A stretch of 64,000 bases of DNA from Nosocomiicoccus ampullae. Lineage in GTDB: Bacteria > Bacillota > Bacilli > Staphylococcales > Salinicoccaceae. The translations under genes and the position numbers were made by a program. This document shows positions 1-5,431 of the stretch, piece by piece. The DNA lies in the NCBI RefSeq assembly GCF_001696685.1, contig NZ_MBFG01000001.1, positions 186,049 to 250,048 on the forward strand, in the 5' to 3' direction. The notes beneath the pieces were generated by a model, which saw only the letters and a program-made list of their open reading frames with translations, ran no database searches and was not told where the DNA came from. Within the stretch, counting starts at the first letter, position 1. Each line of letters opens with the position of its first letter.

Positions 1-1321
1 TTGCAAATGACATAATACCCATACCTAATGCCCAAGTGTATGCTAACCATAAACCAAGTGAGTTTGTAAGTTTAGTCATTCTACCACCGACTAAGTGCGG
101 AAGTAAGAACATCATTGCTGCAAAGTAAGTTAATACAACTGGTGTACCAACTGTAATGTGGAAGTGTCCAACGACCCACATCGTGTTGTGAACGACCTGG
201 TTCATTTGACCAGATGCGTTGATGATACCACCGATACCACCAGGTACGAAGAATAACATACCGACAAACTGTAATACGAATCTTGAGTCGTTCCAAGGTA
301 ATTTCTTAAACCAATCGAATAAACCTGTTGCACCTTGTTTACGTCCATAAGTTTCAAATGATGCAAATAAACTAAATGCTGTAATAAGTGATGGTACGAT
401 AACCATGAACGTTAATACAACTTGAAGTCCTTTCCAGAATGCATCGATTCCTGGTTCAACTAATTGGTGGTGAATACCAACCGGAATTGAGAAGAATAGG
501 AATAATACGAAACTTAAACGTGCAAGTTTATCTGAGAATCCTTTAACTCCGATAATTTTAGGTAATACTGAGTACCAAACCATATATGCTGGTAATAACC
601 AGAAGTATACGAGTGCGTGTCCGAAGTACCAGAATAACGTACGTGTAAGTTTAACGTTAACTGTATCGATTAATCCGAATGACCAAGGGATAAGTTGAGT
701 TAACGCAGATGTTGCGACACCGATGGTACATACGTACCACATGACGTTGTTAATAGCAACAAAATATGCAATCGTAGGTGTTTTTTGACCTGGGTTTTCT
801 TTTTTCCATCTAAAGTAACGTTTTGTTTGAGCACCTGTTGCAAACCATGTACCTACGATAACGAGTGTTAAACCAACATAGAAGATACCATGTGCTTGAA
901 GTGGTGCATAAAATGTATATAGAACTGATGCTTGGTTAGTCGCGATCATTGCTGCTGCCATTAACGTACCAATCGACATTAACCAAAATCCGATCCAACC
1001 TGACTTTCTTTCTCCGTCAGTTAAACTACCCATTGCTCTTGAAACAACAGCAGTTTGGAATCCTACAATAAAGAAGAATGTAAGAACTAATGCAAGAATA
1101 ACACCGTGTAACGTTAAGATTTGATAGTATCCAATATTAAACGGTAATTCAAAATATCCTGAACGGACAAATGTTTGTAATGCTCCTGCGAATCCACCAA
1201 CTACGAGTGCAAAAATTACCCATAAGAAGTTCGCAAGAACTAATTTTGCGTCTTTTCTATTAATGACTGTGTCTGCTTTGTATAATTCATTTTTAGTTGT
1301 GTTTTTATAAGACTTCGCCAT
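1..1321 (-). CDS. ba3-type cytochrome c oxidase subunit I (3' end outside window)
   Basis: Catalytic haem-copper subunit of a terminal oxidase that reduces O2 and pumps protons in the cell membrane. About 440 codons are visible; the C-terminus lies beyond position 1. Haem ligand His72 sits in a YYQILTLHGV segment, the CuB ligand with cross-linked tyrosine pattern H-x3-Y in GHALVYFWLL near residue 230, the CuB pair in GIHHQ near 283, and the GHFH haem ligands near 382. The H-x3-Y spacing and overall sequence fit the ba3 (B-type) family. The start codon ATG overlaps the stop of subunit II (TAATG), so the two are translationally coupled. No SD-independent start was needed. Confidence 0.93.
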   Translation of the reverse strand, partial: MAKSYKNTTKNELYKADTVINRKDAKLVLANFLWVIFALVVGGFAGALQTFVRSGYFELPFNIGYYQILTLHGVILALVLTFFFIVGFQTAVVSRAMGSLTDGERKSGWIGFWLMSIGTLMAAAMIATNQASVLYTFYAPLQAHGIFYVGLTLVIVGTWFATGAQTKRYFRWKKENPGQKTPTIAYFVAINNVMWYVCTIGVATSALTQLIPWSFGLIDTVNVKLTRTLFWYFGHALVYFWLLPAYMVWYSVLPKIIGVKGFSDKLARLSFVLFLFFSIPVGIHHQLVEPGIDAFWKGLQVVLTFMVIVPSLITAFSLFASFETYGRKQGATGLFDWFKKLPWNDSRFVLQFVGMLFFVPGGIGGIINASGQMNQVVHNTMWVVGHFHITVGTPVVLTYFAAMMFLLPHLVGGRMTKLTNSLGLWLAYTWALGMGIMSFA

Positions 1322-1803
1322 TATTCTTCACTCCCGACAACTTTAATGATTGATGTCATGTCCGTATGGCCAGTCCCACAATATTCGTTACATACAACTA
1401 AAAATTCGCCTTCTTTATTGAAAGTTGCATGATATTTAGAGATTAACCCCGGCTCTACCATCATGTTAATATTTGTCTTTGCTACTTCTAAACCGTGAAT
1501 CACATCTGGAGTTGTTACCATTACACGAACTCTAGAACCTTTCGGGATTTCGACTTCAGCAGGTTCATATCTAAACATGCTTGCGACCATGTATAAGTCA
1601 TAATCGAATCCTTCTTCTTGTGACTCATATAAACCAGGTTCTTTAAATCTTGCGTCGTCTCTCACGTGATCAGGGTTAATTGTTTCAATACCTGATGCTG
1701 CAGGTGAGTGACCTTGGTGAACTGCTGAAATTCCTAAAATAACAAGGAATAAGATTAATGAACCAGTTCCAAAGCTTAACCATATCTTTTCGTACTTATG
1801 CAT
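1321..1803 (-). CDS. ba3-type cytochrome c oxidase subunit II (CuA)
   Basis: Electron-entry subunit of the oxidase; it takes electrons from cytochrome c at a binuclear CuA site. It has 160 residues, with one N-terminal membrane anchor at about 11-30 and a cupredoxin domain outside the membrane. All CuA ligands are visible: His103 (PDVIHGLEV), Cys138, Cys142, His146 and Met149 (CNEYCGTGHTDM). The intact CuA site means the electron donor is cytochrome c and not quinol; a CccA-type cytochrome is encoded at 54924-55298. It has a good SD (AAAGGTGA) before ATG 1803, 18 bases after the small subunit gene. Confidence 0.95.
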   Translation of the reverse strand: MHKYEKIWLSFGTGSLILFLVILGISAVHQGHSPAASGIETINPDHVRDDARFKEPGLYESQEEGFDYDLYMVASMFRYEPAEVEIPKGSRVRVMVTTPDVIHGLEVAKTNINMMVEPGLISKYHATFNKEGEFLVVCNEYCGTGHTDMTSIIKVVGSEE

Positions 1804-1821
1804 TTATTTCACCTTTCCTTT

Positions 1822-2001
1822 TTACATTCTTTCCATAAATAACCAGAATACACCTAGCCAAGAAACTAACATTAGTGCGCCGAGTGCCATCGTAAAGAAA
1901 AACGTGCCTCGTAAATCTAAATTATGTACATCTTCAGTGACATTTTCGTTTTTTACAATATCTTTGTCATCATTTTGATGTACGACTTTTTTATCAGCCA
2001 T
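1822..2001 (-). CDS. cytochrome oxidase small subunit (IIa-like)
   Basis: A 59-residue protein with a hydrophilic N-terminal half rich in Asp, Lys and Asn and a single membrane helix at about 33-55 (TFFFTMALGALMLVSWLGVF). It is the first gene of the oxidase operon, preceded by SD GGAAGGTGA. ba3 oxidases of Thermus carry a one-helix subunit IIa, and Bacillota homologues are annotated as subunit 2A; position, size and topology fit that family. The family assignment rests on context plus topology and not on a catalytic motif. The helix probably packs on subunit I. Confidence 0.8.
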   Translation of the reverse strand: MADKKVVHQNDDKDIVKNENVTEDVHNLDLRGTFFFTMALGALMLVSWLGVFWLFMERM

Positions 2002-2031
2002 AGTAATTCACCTTCCAATTCCGTATTCTTA

Positions 2032-2081
2032 TACCTTTATTGTAGTGTATTTACCCTTTTAAAAAAGTGATAAAAGTCACA
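2032..2081 (-). promoter_or_regulatory. oxidase operon promoter with Fnr-like box
   Basis: On the minus strand a TACAAT -10 (2044-2039) follows a T-rich -35 with a 16-base spacer, giving a predicted start near 2032. The palindrome AGTGATAAAAGTCACA (2066-2081) matches the Crp/Fnr pattern GTGA-N6-TCAC. Its centre lies about 41.5 bases upstream of the predicted start, the position used by class II Crp/Fnr activators. The geometry is read from sequence; activation is inferred. Confidence 0.6.
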
Positions 2082-2127
2082 CTTTGACTTATTTTCGTAA
2101 CAATTTCATAGATATTTGTGATGTTTT

Positions 2128-2145
2128 TCTTGAAAACGTTCACAA
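2128..2145. promoter_or_regulatory. Rex-like operator
   Basis: TCTTGAAAACGTTCACAA matches 12 of the 14 defined positions of the Rex consensus TTGTGAA-N4-TTCACAA, with a perfect right half. Rex is the NADH/NAD+-sensing repressor of fermentative and anaerobic genes in Gram-positives. The site lies in the spacer between the oxidase operon and the fnr-like gene. It is a prediction from one match. Confidence 0.4.
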
Positions 2146-2159
2146 TATATGCTGTAAAA

Positions 2160-2175
2160 AGTGATAAAAGTCACA
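2160..2175. promoter_or_regulatory. second Fnr-like box, upstream of the regulator gene
   Basis: AGTGATAAAAGTCACA is identical over all 16 bases to the box at 2066-2081. It overlaps the expected -35 region of a promoter with TAGAAT at 2184-2189, so its centre would be near -28. That position fits autorepression better than activation. Confidence 0.55.
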
Positions 2176-2204
2176 AAATATGATAGAATTTTGTTTAAAG
2201 GGAA

Positions 2205-2909
2205 GTGATTACTATCTCGAATTCTCAATTATTTAAACCTGAACTTATCCTTAAATACATAAAGCAAAATGGTAATGAATTAAAATTAAAGAAAAACGAA
2301 TTTATTTATCACTCTGGAGATCCAACAGAACATATATATGTAATTGAAACTGGGGAAGTATTTGTTTTAAGAATGCAAGATGATGGATCAGAAAATGCAA
2401 TCCATTACTTAAAAGAAGATTGTTTGTTTGGAGCGCTCACTTTATTTTGTGGACCAAAGCGTCATTCTACGTTTGCTAAATCGAAAACTGAAGTACGTCT
2501 ATATCGTATTGAACGCTCGATTTTTGAACAAAAAATACTTTCAGATAATTCATATACAATAGAATGGATGCGTTGGCTTGAAATTGAAAGACAAAGACAC
2601 TCTTCTAAACTAAGAGATTTACTTTCATATGGAAAACTCGGTGCACTTGCTAGCGTCCTTGTTCGATTATCTAACTCGTTTGGTGTAGAGACGAAGAGTG
2701 GTATTGTGATTGACACGAAGCTAACAAACCAAGAACTCGCGATGCTCGCTAGTACATCCCGAGAAGTCGTGAATCGATATTTAAAAGAATTAACAAAAGA
2801 GGGTGTCATTGACGTAAATCGTAAGATTATTACGATTAAAGATATTAAGCGATTAAGAAAAATTATTAACTGTGAAAACTGCGATATTAACTTATGTCAG
2901 ATTCATTAA
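2205..2909 (+). CDS. fnr: Crp/Fnr-family oxygen-responsive regulator (Bacillus Fnr type)
   Basis: Transcription regulator with an N-terminal cyclic-nucleotide-like beta-barrel (about 15-120), a dimer helix and a C-terminal winged helix-turn-helix (LTNQELAMLASTSREVVNRYL). The extreme C-terminus carries Cys223, Cys226 and Cys231 in a C-x2-C-x4-C arrangement (CENCDINLC). This is the [4Fe-4S] ligand pattern of Bacillus Fnr, unlike the N-terminal cluster of E. coli FNR. It is therefore probably an O2-sensing activator, and identical Fnr-like boxes lie in its own upstream region and at the divergent oxidase promoter. The start is doubtful: GTG 2205 lies inside the best SD (GGAAGTGAT, 2201-2209), and the codon at usual spacing is ATC 2214. 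No other ATG, GTG or TTG is in frame nearby. Confidence 0.85.
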   Translation: MITISNSQLFKPELILKYIKQNGNELKLKKNEFIYHSGDPTEHIYVIETGEVFVLRMQDDGSENAIHYLKEDCLFGALTLFCGPKRHSTFAKSKTEVRLYRIERSIFEQKILSDNSYTIEWMRWLEIERQRHSSKLRDLLSYGKLGALASVLVRLSNSFGVETKSGIVIDTKLTNQELAMLASTSREVVNRYLKELTKEGVIDVNRKIITIKDIKRLRKIINCENCDINLCQIH

Positions 2910-2920
2910 ATGCAATTTCT

Positions 2921-2952
2921 TTGCATGAATACACAGTATATGCTATTATAAT
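2921..2952 (+). promoter_or_regulatory. 6S RNA promoter
   Basis: TTGCAT at 2921-2926 and TATTAT at 2944-2949 are 17 bases apart; a TATAAT overlaps at 2947-2952. A start near 2956-2960 agrees with the 5' side of the RNA's closing stem. Confidence 0.6.
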
Positions 2953-2957
2953 AACAA

Positions 2958-3150
2958 GTAAAACATCTGATGCGTTCGTGATGTGCCGGTTTTATTTTGA
3001 CCTAACACCTATAAAATCGGGAGCTTGGCGTCCGAATATAATTGGAACGCCCGGATTTAACGGGACTTCATGAGTATTTGGCAGGGCACCCACCTGCACA
3101 AAGCAGGCCAAATCATCTGGCAAAAACACACGACGCTATCGGATGTTTTA
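2958..3150 (+). ncRNA. ssrS: 6S RNA
   Basis: This RNA of about 190 bases mimics an open promoter and binds housekeeping RNA polymerase. The two ends form a long closing stem: the 5' segment beginning AACATCTGATG (2962) pairs with the 3' segment ending ATCGGATGTT (near 3147). A largely unpaired centre and GC-rich inner hairpins (for example CCACCTGC with GCAGG near 3090-3110) follow. Its own promoter lies upstream and a terminator immediately downstream. The position beside rarA matches one Bacillus subtilis 6S gene. The interior was not folded computationally. Confidence 0.82.
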
Positions 3151-3152
3151 AA

Positions 3153-3180
3153 GACAGTTACTTTGTAACTGTCTTTTTTT
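3153..3180 (+). terminator. terminator of 6S RNA
   Basis: Perfect 9-bp stem GACAGTTAC / GTAACTGTC with a TTT loop, followed by a run of seven T. Confidence 0.92.
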
Positions 3181-3269
3181 GAAAAAAATCAGATAAAATT
3201 CTTTAAAAATTTTTAAAGTATGTTACTATAGTAAAGTAAAAAAATAAACGTGAAAGGTTGCGTGATTTG

Positions 3270-3401
3270 ATGGTATCTGTCAGTCAGATAATTACGAAAA
3301 GAAAGCAAAAATTAAATGCTAAAAACGCATCGAAATCATGTGATTTACTAAAAAAACGAAAACAACTAAAAAAACAAATTAACAATAATATCTTAATCTA
3401 A
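3270..3401 (+). CDS. small basic peptide of unknown function (43 aa)
   Basis: A free-standing open frame of 43 residues, or 44 if the TTG at 3267 is used; an AAAGG SD lies at 3253-3257. It contains ten lysines, two arginines and one acidic residue, so it is strongly basic, with one cysteine and a predicted amphipathic Lys/Leu-rich second half (LLKKRKQLKKQ). A weak promoter (TTTAAA, TACTAT 3224-3229) precedes it and a terminator hairpin follows two bases after the stop. The self-contained promoter-SD-ORF-terminator unit supports a real small gene, but the transcript could also act as an RNA. No family is recognised. Confidence 0.45.
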   Translation: MVSVSQIITKRKQKLNAKNASKSCDLLKKRKQLKKQINNNILI

Positions 3402-3402
3402 A

Positions 3403-3435
3403 AGGCGAGTATCTGGGTGGTACTCGTTTTTTGTT
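3403..3435 (+). terminator. terminator of the small basic peptide gene
   Basis: Stem CGAGTA / TACTCG around a nine-base loop, followed by TTTTTT. Its 5' arm with flank (AAAGGCGAGTATC) is identical to the 5' arm of the rarA terminator at 3624. Confidence 0.75.
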
Positions 3436-3450
3436 TAAATAACTGAGGAT

Positions 3451-3606
3451 GATTTAACGTAAAAGTCGTCTACGTAAAATTATTTTTAATCTTTTGATAT
3501 AAATCGGATTTATGTAAAAGAGGTTGCGGTTTCGTTAACACAATTGCCCTAATCGTTAAATTAATGAGATAGTCGTTGACGCAAAAGTGATTTGCGTAAA
3601 ATTAAA
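3451..3606. repeat. hairpin-rich non-coding element flanked by diverged direct repeats
   Basis: Two related segments of about 30 bases, at 3453-3482 and 3575-3604, share the pattern AACGTAAAAG / TGACGCAAAAG followed by an ending CGTAAAATTA. Each forms its own small hairpin (ACGTA..TACGT and ACGCAAA..TTTGCGT). A third dyad, ATAAAT-CGG-ATTTAT, lies between them near 3500-3515. No credible start codon or SD was found on either strand. It may be a copy of a dispersed intergenic repeat; the function is unknown. Confidence 0.45.
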
Positions 3607-3623
3607 ACATCGAGTACATATAA

Positions 3624-3657
3624 AAGGCGAGTATCAATTGGATACTCGCCTTATTTT
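3624..3657 (-). terminator. terminator of rarA (bidirectional hairpin)
   Basis: Perfect 12-bp stem AAGGCGAGTATC / GATACTCGCCTT with an AATTG loop, A/T-rich on both sides. It lies just beyond the rarA stop codon on the minus strand. Confidence 0.85.
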
Positions 3658-4922
3658 TATTTTACGAACGGTTTTAATTTCTCGTACGTTTCATTTAAAT
3701 AACTTTCATATTTGGATGATCCCGTATCTTTAAAGTATTGTTTTGATTTTAAACTATCTGGTAAATATTGCTGTTTTACGACGTGGTTATCGTAGTTATG
3801 CGGATATTTATATCCGATTGCACGACCGAGTTCTTTTGCACCTTTATAATGACCGTCTTTTAAATGGTCTGGTATGACGCCGATATGTCCTTTTCGTATA
3901 TCTGATAAAGCACTGTCGATACTTTTGATTGCTGTATTTGATTTTGGAGAGAGTGCTAAATCTATAACTGCTTGTGCGAGAGGTATTCTCGCTTCCGGGA
4001 ATCCAAGTCGTTCTGCTGCGATGATCGCGTCTAGTGTGCGGCTTGGTAGTTGCGGGTTACTTAGCCCGATATCTTCATAACTAATGACGAGTAATCGTCT
4101 TGCAATTGTAACGAGGTCTCCTGCTTCTATTAATCGTCCTAAATAATGAAGTGCCGCATCGACATCACTACCGCGTATTGATTTTTGAAAAGCACTCATT
4201 ACGTCGTAGTGTTGATCGCCGTCTTTATCGTGCAAGAATTGACTATGTTGCATCGTATCTCTCGCGTCTTCAAGTGTAACGTGAATCTCTTTATTTGTAT
4301 CACTTAATACTGCAAGTTCTAGGCCGTTTAATGCACTTCTAATATCACCATTTGCTGCATGGATAAAGTGCTCTAAAGCATCATCATCTACGGTTACATT
4401 TAAATTACCAAGGCCACGCTCCTTATCATTTAAAGCGCGCGTGAGTCCAGTTTTAACATCCTCATCTGTTAATGGATGTAGTTCAAAAATTTGTGTTCTA
4501 GAGCGAATTGCAGGATTAATGACGTGGTACGGATTTGACGTCGTCGCACCGATTAAAACGATTTTTCCGCTTTCTAGATGAGGGAGTAAAAAGTCTTGTT
4601 TTCCTTTATCGAGTCGGTGGATCTCATCGAGCATTAAAATTACGCTACCACTCATGTCTGCTTCAAAAACAATTTGTTCCATATCCTTTTTAGAGCTAGA
4701 CACCGCGTTTAACGTTCTAAATTTATATTTAGTACTGCCAGCTAATGCGTTCGCAATACTCGTTTTACCTATACCTGGGGGACCGTAAAAAATCATCGAT
4801 TGTAGTCTTTTAGCATTTACCATTCGTCTGATAATTCCTTTTTCTCCGACGAGATGTTCTTGGCCAAGTACTTCATCGATCGTTTTTGGTCGCATGCGAA
4901 AACTTAATGGTTCATTTGACAT
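3657..4922 (-). CDS. rarA: replication-associated recombination protein RarA (MgsA/YrvN)
   Basis: AAA+ ATPase related to clamp-loader subunits and RuvB that acts at stalled replication forks and interacts with SSB. It has 421 residues from the chosen start. Walker A is GPPGIGKT at 47-54, Walker B LMLDE at 96-100, sensor 1 IGATTSNP follows, and the C-terminal tetramerisation domain carries the family DGHYKGA segment. Upstream in-frame ATG 4961 was rejected because it falls just before a TATAAT (4956-4951) that looks like the promoter; ATG 4922 (MSNEPLSFRMRP) has GGTGA upstream and matches the family N-terminus. Divergent from cymR, as in Bacillus neighbours. Confidence 0.93.
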   Translation of the reverse strand: MSNEPLSFRMRPKTIDEVLGQEHLVGEKGIIRRMVNAKRLQSMIFYGPPGIGKTSIANALAGSTKYKFRTLNAVSSSKKDMEQIVFEADMSGSVILMLDEIHRLDKGKQDFLLPHLESGKIVLIGATTSNPYHVINPAIRSRTQIFELHPLTDEDVKTGLTRALNDKERGLGNLNVTVDDDALEHFIHAANGDIRSALNGLELAVLSDTNKEIHVTLEDARDTMQHSQFLHDKDGDQHYDVMSAFQKSIRGSDVDAALHYLGRLIEAGDLVTIARRLLVISYEDIGLSNPQLPSRTLDAIIAAERLGFPEARIPLAQAVIDLALSPKSNTAIKSIDSALSDIRKGHIGVIPDHLKDGHYKGAKELGRAIGYKYPHNYDNHVVKQQYLPDSLKSKQYFKDTGSSKYESYLNETYEKLKPFVK

Positions 4923-4939
4923 TAGATTTTTCACCAACT

Positions 4940-4990
4940 TTTTCGTTATAATTATAATCATAACATAAGAGATATGACTAAGAGGTGATG
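4940..4990. promoter_or_regulatory. divergent rarA/cymR promoter region
   Basis: A/T-rich spacer with TATAAT on both strands (4947-4952 on plus, 4956-4951 on minus) and the SD AGAGGTGATG for cymR. The -35 elements are weak, so the exact starts are uncertain. Confidence 0.45.
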
Positions 4991-4992
4991 AC

Positions 4993-5406
4993 GTGAAGAT
5001 ATCAACTAAAGGGCGCTACGGATTATATTTTATGAACGTCCTCGCATCTGAATATGGAGTTAAAAAGCGTTCAGTGAAATCTGTCGCGACTGAAAGAGGA
5101 ATAAGCGACTTATATTTAGAACAAATCGTAGCGTGTCTAAAAAAAGCAGATTTAGTAAAAAGTACGCGCGGAGCGTACGGTGGTTATGAGTTAAATTATC
5201 CGCCAGATGAAATTACAGTGCTCGACGTATTCCAAGCTGTCGGCGAAAATATAATCGCAATAGAGTTAGACGATAAAGACACAAAAAACGAGAGATTCTT
5301 ATGGAAAAGAATACGAGATGCGTCACACGCCGTGCTGCGTCATACGACGTTACATGATCTTGAGAATCAATCAGACGAGTTTGATGATTATATGTTCTAT
5401 ATTTAA
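4993..5406 (+). CDS. cymR: Rrf2-family cysteine metabolism regulator CymR
   Basis: DNA-binding repressor of cysteine uptake and synthesis genes; in Bacillus it works in complex with CysK. The protein has 137 residues. The N-terminus MKISTKGRYGL and the following winged helix (ERGISDLYLEQIVACLKKADLVKSTRGAYGGY) are typical of Rrf2 proteins. It lacks the three-cysteine Fe-S cluster of IscR; the only cysteine is Cys48, which supports CymR over IscR. GTG start behind an excellent SD (AGAGGTGATG). It lies between rarA and the cysteine desulfurase region, the same synteny as Bacillus yrzC. Confidence 0.88.
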   Translation: MKISTKGRYGLYFMNVLASEYGVKKRSVKSVATERGISDLYLEQIVACLKKADLVKSTRGAYGGYELNYPPDEITVLDVFQAVGENIIAIELDDKDTKNERFLWKRIRDASHAVLRHTTLHDLENQSDEFDDYMFYI

Positions 5407-5431
5407 ACACCTCCCAATTTGGGAGGTGTCT
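5407..5431 (+). terminator. bidirectional terminator between cymR and ubiB-like gene
   Basis: Stem ACACCTCCC / GGGAGGTGT with an AATTT loop right after the cymR stop; it also lies immediately downstream of the convergent kinase gene. Confidence 0.8.

Noticed and set aside
2462-2809. Minus-strand frame of 115 codons inside the fnr gene
   Set aside because: It is antisense to a clear Crp/Fnr domain, has no SD and no recognisable domain.
3461-3606. Open run of about 40 codons on the minus strand between the basic peptide gene and rarA
   Set aside because: It has no start codon or SD, and the sequence is dominated by hairpins and direct repeats. It was reported as a repeat element instead.
4923-4961. 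Longer N-terminus for RarA starting at 4961
   Set aside because: The extension has no SD, sits by a TATAAT, and is not part of the family N-terminus.
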